Shown here piece after piece: positions 21,600 to 33,761 of a stretch of 64,000 bases of DNA. Every line of letters starts with the position of its first letter. The first letter of the stretch is position 1. The notes beneath the pieces were generated by a model that did no database searches, was not told where the DNA came from, and saw nothing but the letters and a program-made list of their open reading frames with translations. This DNA is from Brachionus manjavacas (Eukaryota; Rotifera; Eurotatoria; Ploima; Brachionidae), in assembly GCA_019054805.1 (NCBI GenBank), contig JAHQIY010000003.1:8308001-8372000 (forward strand), written 5' to 3'. The position numbers and the translations under genes were made by a program.

Positions 21600-24500
21600 A
21601 AAATTGAAAAAATAAATTAAATTTGATCCAGCTATGTCAATTTTACCAAGCACACTCAAACTTTCTTAAATATTAGAACTCTCAGCGCGTTCCTTAACAC
21701 CAAAATGATGCTTATTATCTATAATTCAAACATCGATAGCTTTAAATTAAAAGATAAGAGATAATGTTTAATAACTCATCGTGAATAATCTAAATAAATA
21801 ATGTTTAGAAGCTTCAATATTCAGATTTCAAGTTTTATTTGCATTCAGAAGAGTATCTTTTAGTTATATGGCATTGCTTAAAGTACACTAAGTTTCGGTG
21901 GCTTTTTGTAACCAAGATTGTATAAAGCTAAAACTTGACATAAAACAAATTTTTTTTCTGACAATGGTAATTATTAATCACATAAAGCAGAAGCAAAAAA
22001 AATTTATAATTTTGTTTTTCTAGCAAATATTTTTAAAAGAAAAATGTTGAGAATAAATTTATGAAATTCTAAAAAAACAGTTTCATATTGAAAAATTGCT
22101 CTTTCAATTCTCCAAAATCTTTAGAATATATATTATTCTTAAAAAAAAATTATGAAGCAAACCTAATAAAAAAAGTCCAAATTTTAAAGGAAAATAATTA
22201 AGATATTTTGACACCAATTTTCCGTTTTCAAAAACTTTAATTTGCCAAAAGTCTTCCGGAACAAATATTTATTCGAAAATTTTTAATTTAAATGTTGAGT
22301 TAACTAGCACTCTAAAATTAAATTGTTGAAAATTATTCTTTAATCATTCAAACTGAATTGAACCTTTTAAAATGCTTAATAAAGAAATAGGTATACAAAT
22401 TTGACAAACTTCTAGTTTTCAAGTTTGCTCGAAGAATAAAACTTTAATTTGATAAACACTAAAATAAATAAACTTCTTTGAAAAAATACAATTTCAAATG
22501 GACCTTAAATGCACAACTTTTAACTAGTCATGACTATAAGTAATTTTTAAATTATAAACAAAAACTAGCAGCTTAATCAAGCAAAGATTAACTTCAATTA
22601 GTTAATTTAAATTGGAATTTTTAAATTAAAAAAAAACTTTTTTTTATTTAAATCATTCTTCAATGAATAAACTTTGAAAAAAATTTTTGAAGAAAATTAT
22701 CAATTAGAGTTTAGCTTTTTTCAGTTTTTTTGTGCATGAGCGAGCCTATTAGAAGTGATTTGCATATGTTTTTGGTGAATAAGAAATAAATTTTAAATAT
22801 TTCTATCCTTTGTTACGTAAATTTGATGCTTGCTGATGATTTATGATCCGAGCAATTATCGATCTAGTATTGATTCAAAGCTTTACCTATTGCATAACGA
22901 ACAAAGTTCATCATTATTGAATGCTCAATTTCCTTGTGCCTAAAAAAATAATGTTTTTTTCTTAAATTAAAATAAAAATTTTATAAACTAACTTTGTGAA
23001 GATAAATTTTTGACAATTGATTCTTTTTATCACAAAAATAGGAAACATTTTGATTAAACAAGTATGCCCATTCAAAGCCTAGTAAATGGAAGAATTTGTC
23101 CAGCCCCAAAAATCAAATTTAAAACATGATATAAAAAATATCTATTTTTTATTAAATTGAAAAAACATATCAAGTTTCATTAGATTTAAGTCTTTATAGA
23201 CTATAGGGTTACATTTGAAAATAATTCGGCACTGTGGTTTAGTAAATATCGATGCGAAATAGGGCCAAATTTACCTGAAGCTGTGATTTGAATCAAAACA
23301 ACGATGAGCTATTCGATAACTAGACGCCCCAAGAAAAGAAAAAGATAATATTTGCTAGTTATGCAACTGATTTGCGTTTGAATGCCTAGGACCTTTGTTT
23401 TTAAATAAAGAAATCATTTTCATTATTAATTGTAAATACCCCCTACCCTGCCTTGTTTAGCCCACCTTATAACCAAACAATATTTTGTCTATAACCGAAA
23501 GGTTAATTTTAAACAAAAACCTATGATTAGTTCTCTATGAAGATTTTTTGCTTGATTTTTCTAATTAACTTAGGAAACTAGTAAAATTAATGTCATAAAA
23601 CACCAAATTTGTTTGACTTCGAGTCCTATTTGTTCACTACCTGTCATGTCAAAATTTTAATAAATACTAATAATCAAAATACTTGAATGTAGATATTGTT
23701 GACTCTTATCTGAACTAAGTAGCTAAACCTATTTATGCAGCCATATGCATAAATCATGATCTGTTCCATGAAAGATTACACGCTATCAGGTAAACGCGAT
23801 TAAAGCTCTAATTTACCAATAAGTTGTTGGATTGTTAAAATTTAATTAAATAAATAAGACTTAATGTCAAAGAAAAATAGCCTGGAGGCTGATCCGTGAA
23901 AACTTTTGAATTCAGGAATCAAGAAAAAAAATAATACTTGAAATTGAGATTGAGTTGATTAAAAATACTTAAAAAGCGTTTCATTCAACTGATTCCTTAG
24001 TGTTTACTTAACCACTAAGCTGAATAAGAATCACAATTGATGATTACATTTTGGAAGCCTTAAATAAAAAGTGAGAAAAACAAAACTTAACCCACAAACA
24101 TAAAATGAGCATTCTAATTTACAGTCGCTTCACAGGAGTTGATTCAAATTTTTAAGCAAAAAATCCTCAACACAAATTCATAATCCTGATTTCATAGATT
24201 TTTGTTTCCTTGAGATTAAGCCCTTACATATAGTATTATTCAATTTTAAAAAGCGATTCCAAAGAATTCGATTAAATAAGAGCAATTCTGTTGAATTTTC
24301 TTAGTATGATGCAATTATTTAACAACAAGAATATTAAATAAGAAAATTATTTTTCGCTGATTGCTGCTCACTATAACGTTTTAGCTAAAAAGCTTTGTCT
24401 TCAAGTGATATTTCTTCTTTAATCTTATCTAACTATGCACTAAAAAAAAGTTTAAATTAAGGACGAATTAGCCAAAAGCTCTATAATTTAGTTTAAATCG

Positions 24501-27500
24501 ATGAAATCTTTATGCTGTGTAATACTAATTAAGCATTTAATTTTTATCTTAATCATCATACCATTTTTTAAATCCCCCAAATAAATATTTTTCTTGAGAA
24601 AATCTCAATTTTTTATTGAATCAATCAATTTAATTACTTTTAAATTTTTTAAATTTAAATACATAAATAAGCAATATTCTTATCCACAAAATTAAATAAA
24701 GGGTCATTCTATAATGTTCTTGTCTAATTGATAAAGTTGTAAAATTTTCTTATCAAGATGATTTGACCGCTTAAAAATAAATAAAAAAAACAATTACTGA
24801 CTATTAATTTTTATAAGAAAATCATCCTTTATGCGTATAAGTCAAAAATTGTCCAAATAAATAAAATCATTTTTTGGGATGATACAAAAAAAATGACCTT
24901 AAGGAGAAATTTTTTTTTTAAATTTTAAATATTTAAAAATTTTAGCTGTCAATTTTTTCTCTAATTTGTTCAGCCAGCGTGTTTTGTTAGACCTAAGTAT
25001 GCTATATCCTGATAGCCTAATTCCATTATTTAGGTGAAGTACTTTATTTATTTATAACATGCATTTTTAACATACCATGCCTTTGTCATTGTAAATTAGA
25101 AATATCACAGGCGTAATGGTGAGAAAATGACACATTTCGTGATCAGTATGGGTTTCATTTTAAAATCATAAATTAATCTTTGGCGTAAATTTTTGTTCAT
25201 GGTCTATCATGGAACTATTTGCCATTCGAAATGTTTGGGGCCAAAATTTTTAATTTAAATGAACATATTTTCAAGATTCAAAAATCGATACAAATTATTA
25301 AGCTAAACTTTTATTAAAATTAGAACCTGGGTTTAAATTAGAATTTAAGTATGGTTCATTTAGCTAAAATTAGTTTTCTAATTTAGAATTTATAATAGAT
25401 TGTGTTTTTTTAGATCATGACATATCAATCATTGCTGCGGCAGAATCAAAACATTTAAAAATAATTTTTTGTCTTATAAATCTAATATTTGTTTGTCTTA
25501 CAAAAATAGCTCATTAAAAAATTGACATTTTTTTTGGATGAATGAGCTACAGTTTTAAATGATAAAAATAAACATGGTCTATTGTTTTAAATATATCATC
25601 ACGAGACTAAACCATTCGAATTGCTCAATAAGCTAATTCTGTCACTCAAAGTTTTCGAACAACAAACTGTCAATTACTTGGACAGCAAAAACAAATGAAG
25701 ATCTAATATTACCTTGGGATTTTCTGGACATGTTTGGCTTTCACCAAGGAAGCATTTTTTTGTTGCCTAAAGGATTATCTGAAATAAGCTAGAAAAAAAA
25801 CGAAATAGCCAGATTTTTTCTCTTTAAAAGTAAGCTGCAAATCATTAAAGTTTAAATGATCGATTCTAGTCTGGATAAGATAAGTATACCCATTTCTTTT
25901 ATTTGATCCGTCTAAATAAGTTTACAAGTAAAAAAATTAATTAGCTTTAAAAACATATCTTTTTTAAAATAGCCTAAATAATGTCCTTTAATTATCCCAT
26001 TGAAAAAATTAAATTCAACACTAATTCTATTTCTCGATAGTCGGCTAAAATTTATAATCATGTTTAAATCTATTAAATACAGCTTGTAGATAATTTAAAA
26101 TAAAATCCGAATTAGAGCGGATTTTTTTAATCACGTTTATCAAATTATGCGCTACTTGAAATTTAAAAACATAAATGATTTAAACTAAGGCTAAATAAAT
26201 TACAAATAACCGTAAAAAATCGGTCTTCAAATTAAATTAGAACTATATTTAATCAATATAAACATTTCATTATTTCATAAAATTTAAGAAAATATTATCT
26301 AACATATTCTTAATTTGTTTTTCATCAGAATGAGCTTAGACTTAAATAGAAATACAAACTCAATTTTTTTTGATTTTTAAGTATTTAAAATTTTAAATAA
26401 TTCTCTTACATATTTATAATTATAAGAATTTTATCTTAACACAAACTTTGTACTTGCAGACTCTAAATTCACATAACCAATATAAATAATAATTTTTATA
26501 TCATTCAAAATTTTAAGAATAAATCTTAGTCAAAAAGTAATAGCTCAAAAGATCCAAGACTATCTAGCAGTATTAATTAGCAGAACGAATTTATTCGGTA
26601 TAAGCAATAATACGTATTATAGTCAATCCAAAATAAAAAATTATAATTAAGTCAAAAAATTGTTAATAATTTAAAACATTTATTTTTTAACTTATTAAAA
26701 AGTAAAACAGTACTTTTCTTTATTGTTGGTGCTAACAAAAGAACGCTTGGTCATTAAATTTGCCTGACATTACTTATGCCTTAAATTATTTAAAATAAAT
26801 ATTATGGTAATAAAAAGCACTGAATATAGCCACACATTTATAGTTTATCTTTTTCCAAGTTATTTGTCAATATTAACCTAAACCTAAAACTTAGCATGAT
26901 GAAATTTTTTTTTAATTTTTCTCATTTAAATTATTTTTGAGACTCTGAAATTTTTTAAAGTAGATAAATTTTTAAAGTTTTCAAAACGAATTCACGAATA
27001 ATTTGAATGAGCACTTAGTAATTCGCTAATTAAGAGAAGATAAACTTGAAGTCTTAATTTTTTAGGCTTTACTAGTAGCTCACAAAAGTCGTAAATCTTT
27101 TAAGAAAAAAAATTCATAAAAGGTAAATATTTTTTAAAAAACAAAAATAAATTCCGAGATTTTTTGTTTTTTTTTCTAATATTTATGGTGATTTTGCCTC
27201 AGAAATATTTTTTTCAGAGTTTTAACTTTGATAAAATAGGCAATGACTTTTTCAAAAATAAAGTCGAGAAAAGAAAATTGATTTAGCTCTTTGTCAAATA
27301 GCTTAGCTAGGATTTAAACAATAGAACCGAAAATGGCCGCAACTTGAACGAGATATTTGCTATTTGGTCAAGTTTTTTGCTAAGATTAAGTTTTGATTGT
27401 AAGTCATTTTTCATATAAATAGCTAATCGCTTCTAATTGATTGACCAGGCATAATCCTATCCATTTCGTGCAGGTCCTATTCTAAATGAAACCTTTTAGT

Positions 27501-29150
27501 TCGTATAGCTTAAATAAACATTTGATTGTGAATGAATATTTCTAAAATTGAAGTCTTAACTTTATTTAAATTTTTTTCATAAATTTTAATCATTTAATTT
27601 GATTTTACGGATATTTTTTCAATAAATCTAAATTTCTCTATTATTTGACTGTTTATGTTTGACTAGCAGTAGAAAAATTTTATTTTTTTTGGTAATTTGG
27701 TTTATTACTTAATTATTAAACTTATTTCCTTGGATCAAGTTACACAACTTGCCAGAAAACATAACATTTCTCTAATTTTAAATAAAAAATTTTTAATTGC
27801 CTAGGGTTTAAGTTGTTTTTAAAAAATAAAAAAAAATAATTAAAATATCCTTTATTTAGCGGCGAGTTTTTACAAAATAGAAATAGGGTAACAATTGTCA
27901 CCTCGGGCGACAAATCAGAGTACTTTAGTTGAGACCGAGCTAAAACAAAGCTAAAATTAAGATATTTAAAATAAAATTAAAGAATTTTAGCAAGTTAGAG
28001 TAGACATGTTCGAACGCCCAAGTCAATTAAACAACTCGTACATGATAAATTTAATAAAAGCCGTGAGGTAATTTCATTGAAATAATTAGCCGAGCTTAAA
28101 TTGCTTTGAATGCTTAGAAAGAAAGCCTGGAGATAGTAATTCAACAAAATTAGAACCAAATTCAAACTTTTTGAACAATAAATCGAAATTTAGCTGAATT
28201 TCACAAAATAGATTTCATTTAATTAGCTTGAATATGTCTTAGAGAATCAGTCTTAGGTTATCATTTTCTAGGCTTGGTTTATGTGACTGATGAGTCGAAA
28301 AATTTTAATTGAAAATTTCGCGGATTTCTTAGCCCAAAAAATAGGAAATTCTTGTTTACTGGTAGCCTCTTGTTAATGAATCAATTGAAAAAAAATTAAA
28401 AATTAATTAACTCAAATATTTATCACTAAAAGAATTTCATTTATTTTCATAATTGTTATTAATTTAAAATCTAAGTTTTTTTTCACTCAAAGTAGAATTG
28501 CTTAACAAAAAAAAACGATATAAAAAAATAATTGAAGTGTTTTTTGAATTTTTCTTTAATTTGAATCAACTTAGTAATTGAATCATAGTATAAATTAAAA
28601 TATACTCTTTCGAAAAAAAATAGTTTTTTTATGACAAAAAAAATCAATCCTTTCATATTGATTATTCAGCTAATTTTTGACTAAATTTTAAAATTTTTTG
28701 AGCAAATTTTTTTCAAGAAAATAATAAATTAAAATATTTGATTTAAATAATTATGAACCCAAAATTGACGAGTGATTTTTCATGTTTGGTTTAATTCATG
28801 GTGACATGAAGGATCCCAAAATAAAATATTTTAGTTATATTAAATAATTTTTAACTCAAAGTTTTAATCTAATTTAACCAAAGTGTTCAAGCCATGAATA
28901 TTGATTGGAAGAGTTGCTAAGTATTTTTATATCAAATGATTTTTTTAAGTTGATTAAATATCATAGTACACATGAGAAGGTGGCAAAAAAAGCAATATAA
29001 CTATGATCCTTGTCTACGTATTATACTTTTTTAAAACTACAATTTAAAGTAATTCACAGACATTTTACGATTTCCATTTTGATTATTTAATAGTCTTTTA
29101 TTATTTATATTAAAATCTCTTTAAAAAAAAAAAAATTAATAAAAATTCTA
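21600..29150. other. Long AT-rich gene-poor stretch
   Basis: About 7.5 kb with no ORF of convincing composition on either strand, no tRNA-like B box and no clear transposon terminus. Short words such as TTTAAATT and AGCTAAATTT recur throughout, but nothing beyond base composition is evident. Confidence 0.45.
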
Positions 29151-29158
29151 CAAATTTT

Positions 29159-29777
29159 TTAATTTTCTCTTTCATATTCAATATACAAATGCTCATCTAA
29201 ATCTGCATGACTGGAAGTAGCCATGAACATTCTAACCGACAAGTGATTTTCGTCCAAGAATTTAAACTCGCGTTTTGTCTAAAATAAAAATAAAATTTTT
29301 CAATTAAAAGTTTAAATTTAATAAATACTCTTAGAACTGCTGGTGGCTTATTTAAAGTTGTTCGTCCGATGCTATTACTCTCGATAGTCAGTAGTTTTTT
29401 AGTTTCCTCTAAATTTCCCTCTTCAACGATAGTTAAACCATTATTGTGAGCACTGGTATAAACAACATGAATCGGATCAGAAGCAGGTTTAACTTTCAAA
29501 AAGCCACTTTCGAAATGAGCATATTTCAATTCTTTTGTTTCCTTATTTTCAAACCAAGCTGAAAACCTACAAGTATTTAAAGTTTTTTTTAAAAAAAAAA
29601 TTAATTTTACTTCACATGAAAAACAGGTTGGTGGTATGCTGGGTGGGTTATTTCTAATTTTTCACAATAATTGAATGTTTTAATAGTCGGATATTTGCCG
29701 ATTCCATTTTTCCCAACCCAAGTGCCCACTAGCCATGCTAATGACTTCAGAGATGGATTAATCAAAGACTTATCCAT
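29159..29777 (-). CDS. Nitrobindin-like haem protein (THAP4 C-terminal domain family)
   Basis: Exons 29777-29611, 29566-29329 and 29278-29159 join in phase to 174 residues. The donors are GTAAAA and GTATTT; the acceptors are TTGTAG and TTTTAG. The N-terminus has LAWLVGTWVGKNGIGKYPTI, the GxWxGxGxGxYPTI signature of nitrobindins. YCEKLEITHPAYHQPVFHVK follows, then FESGFLKVKP and the C-terminal MATSSHADLDEHLYIEY, where the His before LYIEY sits at the position of the haem-ligating histidine. Family members fold as a 10-stranded beta barrel binding ferric haem, react with nitric oxide and isomerise peroxynitrite; function here is by family. Length fits the stand-alone form without a THAP finger. 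EMC6 lies upstream on the same strand. Confidence 0.88.
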
Positions 29778-30170
29778 TATCAAATTAACAAGTCAATACA
29801 CTCTAAATTTTATAATTTTAGAAAATATTTTAAAAAATTTCTACTTGTTGATGAATGTGCTTTTTTTTTTGTCCTAAGGTAAAAAATGCTTGTTCATTAT
29901 TAAGCGAAATTTTTGCATCTGACAAAAAAACATATTTTCTATCGATTTTATGACTTGACAAAATACCTGGAGAAAGCAAAAAAGCAATCGCCAGTCATTT
30001 GAAAATTTATCAAACAAAAACTTAATGTGGTCAAATTTGAAAAAAAATCTTTTTGCTCCTTAAAAATATTTATTCAATTGAATTTAAGGTAATTTAAATA
30101 ATTTTTTTTAAAAACAATTTAAAAATGACAATCTTTTTTTCTAATGAAAACAAAGAAAGATTTGAAATAA

Positions 30171-30515
30171 TTAATAGACATGAACCATTCCATATAAAAA
30201 CGTCCAGAACAATAAATAAGTTTGCAGACCGGACCAAATTGTGCTTGTAAACAAAGATTGTGTTGATAAAAAGTAATCCGATTTATTTTTGCCCAAAAAA
30301 GCCACCAAAACAAAAGACATCAGTATCGAACAGATGAAATAAAATAAAAAGCCATATAAGCCTGTAAGACCGATAATGCCGGCTGTACATCCCGAGAGTG
30401 CCGATATTGATGTTTGGCAATAGTCAAGTAAAAAGTGGTTATATCTAATGGCCGATTCGCTTAACGCCAACAACTGATCGTTTTTCATCATTATCACGAA
30501 TAATTTTTGTTTCAA
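30171..30515 (-). CDS. EMC6: ER membrane protein complex subunit 6
   Basis: An uninterrupted reading frame of up to 114 codons. It contains LDYCQTSISALSGCTAGIIG, LTGLYGFLFYFI and the family C-terminus YLLFWTFLYGMVHVY directly before the stop. EMC6 is a small subunit of the ER membrane complex, which inserts tail-anchored and multipass proteins, and its transmembrane segments line the insertase cavity. The known family length is about 110 residues. Methionines at codons 9 and 10 are alternative starts, and the sequence from SESAIRYNHFLLDYC on is the conserved core, so the first eight residues are uncertain. The gene has no intron and lies about 390 bp upstream of the nitrobindin start on the same strand. 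Confidence 0.95.
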   Translation of the reverse strand: MKQKLFVIMMKNDQLLALSESAIRYNHFLLDYCQTSISALSGCTAGIIGLTGLYGFLFYFICSILMSFVLVAFLGKNKSDYFLSTQSLFTSTIWSGLQTYLLFWTFLYGMVHVY

Positions 30516-30751
30516 AATTATTTAGAATAATAAAAATATATTTTGTTCATTTTTTATTCATTTACATACCTTAATTGACACAAATTTAAAAAAAAAATTT
30601 GCAGTTTTTGCATTTTTTAAATTCAAAATGTTTTATTTTAGTCTTAAGAGTTTTTATTTAAATTAAAAGTTAAATTTACAAAAATACAAATTTGATTTTT
30701 AATGATGATGATTATACGATCCCTAGAGTAAAAAAAATATAATCATTCTAG

Positions 30752-30864
30752 TTTTTAAGAAGTCCTAAATTAAAGTCCAAGTCAGGGCTTTTAAAAAATA
30801 GACTTTGGCTCGGACTTTTGGAAAAAAAAGTCCGGACTTGACTTGAGACTTTTAAACCACTCTG
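30752..30864. mobile_element. Short hAT-like MITE with perfect 8-bp target duplication
   Basis: CATTCTAG occurs exactly at 30744-30751 and 30865-30872. Between them are 113 bp closely related to the element at 17707-18097. Shared parts include AAATTAAAGTCCAAGTC, CTCGGACTTTTGGAAAAAA and GTCCGGACTTG. The reverse complement of its right end is CAGAGTGGTTTAAAAGTC. The left end seems to have lost a few bases. Confidence 0.68.
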
Positions 30865-31220
30865 CATTCTAGGAAGAAAATAAATTAAAAATTTATCTTA
30901 GGAAAGTATCATAGGATATTCTGAATATTCTTAATCAATTATTAAATTAGTTTTATCTAAAGATTCAAAAAACATTGACAGATCAATGTTTTCTTTAAAG
31001 TACAGCATGATCGCCTTCCATCTTTCCGCTAGGACAGAAAAGGGACATAATATTTTCAAAAATTGACAAAATCAATTTAACTTAAACCAATTGTTTTTAT
31101 TGATAAATATTTAAGTATTTAATTTAAATAAATAATTTTCATTTAAAGCATAAATTTTTTTCCTAAATAAAATAACTATTTTGTTGAATAATATTAACTT
31201 TATACCTTAATAATATATTT

Positions 31221-31317
31221 TTAATTCTTATTGAAAGGTCTTTTATTTGATTTTGGAGGCCTTCCTCTCTTTTTGACTTGAACAAATCCTTTTGCTGCTT
31301 CTTCCAGAGTAAATGAT
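31221..31317 (-). CDS. Terminal exon with AT-hook, gene otherwise unresolved
   Basis: After an acceptor-like TTTAACTTTAG, the minus strand reads 31 residues to a stop: FTLEEAAKGFVQ, then VKKRGRPPKSNKRPFNKN. The RGRP core with flanking lysines is an AT-hook, which binds the minor groove of AT-rich DNA. The exon starts with one base of a split codon, so an upstream exon leaving two bases is required. None could be joined convincingly before the LINE at 31930. It may be a real chromatin protein tail or a mobile-element fragment. Confidence 0.35.
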
Positions 31318-31929
31318 CTAAAGTTAAACTTTAAATTTTAAATATTTATCAATTTTTTATTAAAATTGGTATGCAAGAAAGAAGCAAATCAGGTTCAAAT
31401 GGTAAGTACTGGAAGATTGTGGAAATAAATTTGTTTTTAAGATTTCATTTCGAATTCATCTTGATTTTGTCTTTAAAAAAAAATATTGATTACACACTTT
31501 TCTTATTTTTACTTGATTAAAACATGCTTTCTTTTTAGAAAATCAGACCAAAAATTTTTAAGCTTTCATTTGGATCGGGGAAATTCATAGCTTCGCTTAG
31601 GTATCGTGTTCATTAATTGAAAAGATATAATTATTTAGAAATAAATCACTGTAGTAAATAAAGAAAAAAATACAAACTCAAAGAAAAAAGAGTTGAAAAA
31701 TAAAGTGATCTATAATCAGGGAACTTTAAGTTAATTTTTATTGTTGTGGCATTGCAGTAGAGAGAATTGTATCTAAGGTTCAAAAAAGTATATTAAACTG
31801 GTTACAAAAAAAACTTTTAGAACTTTTAACTTTTAGCCATAAAATTATAATTGAATCATTTGAATTAAAATTTTAAAAAAATGACAGCTTGAAGTTAAAG
31901 TTGGTACCTTGCTTCAGCTGAGATTTAAT

Positions 31930-33000
31930 TTGGATTAACATGTGATAATCCTTTATTATTTAGTATATTTATTAATGTTTAATGATATTGCTAAAAGAAA
32001 TAAATCTAATAATGAATATTCACTTCTCTTTGCAGACGATCTTGTCACTTTTTTTATTTAAAAAAAAATGGAAATCTAGAAAGTAAAATGAATAAGTACT
32101 TAGTTGAATTAGAAAAGTGGCTTTTCAAGTGGAAAATGAAGATTTCGGTAGAAAAATCTTCATTTTCCATTAAATTAAATTAAATTAAATTTAATGGAAA
32201 ATGATTAAATTAAGTTCCTAGGTATTATTCGATTCTAAATTATCCTTTTCGTCAATGATAGAAGAAATTAAAGAACGTTGCAATTCAAGGCTAAATTTAA
32301 TCAAAATCTTGTCAAATAAAAAATGGGGCCTAGACTTTAAAACTTTAGGAAATCTTTATAAGTCTTTGATAGGATCTATTCTAGATTATTCTTTTCCTTG
32401 TCTTAACTCTCTTTCAGAAACCAATATAAAAAGGTTAGAAGTAATACAGAATTCAGCAGTTCGTTCTATACTGAAATTAAGATATGATACTCCTTCCAAC
32501 ATATTACATCATGAGGCATATAATAAACTTAAACTACAAACAGTCTCAAATCGACTTTTTGAGTTAAGTGAGAGATATGTTAGGGCAGGGCTGAGCCACT
32601 CTGTTCCACTGGTTGGCAGACTGGTGGAAGAATTCGAATCGAATCAAGAAATATCGAGTACCCAACTCTATTATGTAATTGCTACCTTACTATTTCTTCT
32701 TTTTTTCCTGAACCATCAAATGTTTAAAAAATGTATTCTGTAACTCTCTATCTTTATCATTTCTTAATATTTCTTAATTTATTTTTAATTTTAATATTTT
32801 CCTATTTTTTAACTTATAATTTAATTTGAATTTATTTATTGGTTAAAAGGTCGCTCAACCGACCACTTTTTTTAACTTATAATATTTTTACTTTTATTCT
32901 ATTCTATTTAACTTTATTTTGATTTTTATTTTATTTTTGTTTTTTAAAATCTGAAGGAGCTTAAGCTCGATACAGAAATACAAATAAATAAATAAAAATA
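31930..33000 (+). mobile_element. LINE copy E with reverse transcriptase palm and 3' end
   Basis: Read on the plus strand. The frame has a YLLMFNDIAKRNK-type block, then the catalytic palm motif SLLFADDL (about 32022-32043). After frameshifts comes a 162-codon open stretch (32255-32743) covering the thumb: WGLDFKTLGNLYKSLIGSIL, IQNSAVRSILKLRYDTPSNI, SNRLFELSERYV. The 3' untranslated region ends in CTGAAGGAGCTTAAGCTCG with a perfect GAGCTTAAGCTC palindrome (32957-32968) and an AAATAAATAAATAAA tail. The 5' half is missing. It is the longest and best preserved 3' portion of the family here. Confidence 0.72.
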
Positions 33001-33761
33001 ATAATAATCTATAACTAAATTCTGCAAAAAATTGCTCACTAATTAAAAATTGATATGATTATTTTGGGCATCAAAATTTGAAAAAAAATGTGCCAAAAAG
33101 TGCTAAAAAATTCTCTTTTCCGATAAGCTAGCTAAAATATTGAACAATTGATTGTCGCACGTTCTTCTAAAATTAAACCCCACCTGTAGCATGGCAGTCA
33201 GGGAAATTAAAAAAAAAAGTATCATTATTTTGATTCAAACATTCGCAGTTTTTTTTTTTTGAAGAAAAATTCAGCAAATTTTAACATTGTCAACTAATTT
33301 AGAAGACTTTTCCTGATGTTAAAATAGGAAATACGAAATAAAAAATGCCTGAGAGAATCAAATGTTTAAAAAAATGCTGTGATTTAATTTTTATCAATTT
33401 TCTTTTAAATTAACTATTGATTTTACAGACTTAAACTCGTTTGAGATTTTTCAAATAAAATGTAAAAAATATGAAATACCATTTTAATTTGATTTATCTC
33501 TGAGGATAAAAAACATTTAATTAAAATTTTTTTTTTCAAACTTTTGGCCAAATGAGAAAGCAAAATTAAATTTTAGACGTGATTTAAATAAAAATCTAAT
33601 TAAATATTTGTTCAATACTTTTGAATTCATAGTCCCGTCGGACTTTATCATGAAATCATGAAAAACTTAGAATTACGTAAATATACTCTTTTAAATCCAA
33701 ATGATTTCCAATTTTTATTAAACAAAAAGTTCAAAAATAATTTTTATTTAAAATTTTCAAA
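33001..33761. other. Upstream flank of the polycystin gene
   Basis: AT-rich sequence between the LINE tail and the polycystin start codon. No TATA box or other promoter element can be singled out against the base composition. Confidence 0.4.

Noticed and set aside
31371..31401. Short plus-strand ATG exon ending at a consensus GTAAGT
   Set aside because: Only ten codons with no downstream exon before the LINE; donor-like motifs are expected by chance.
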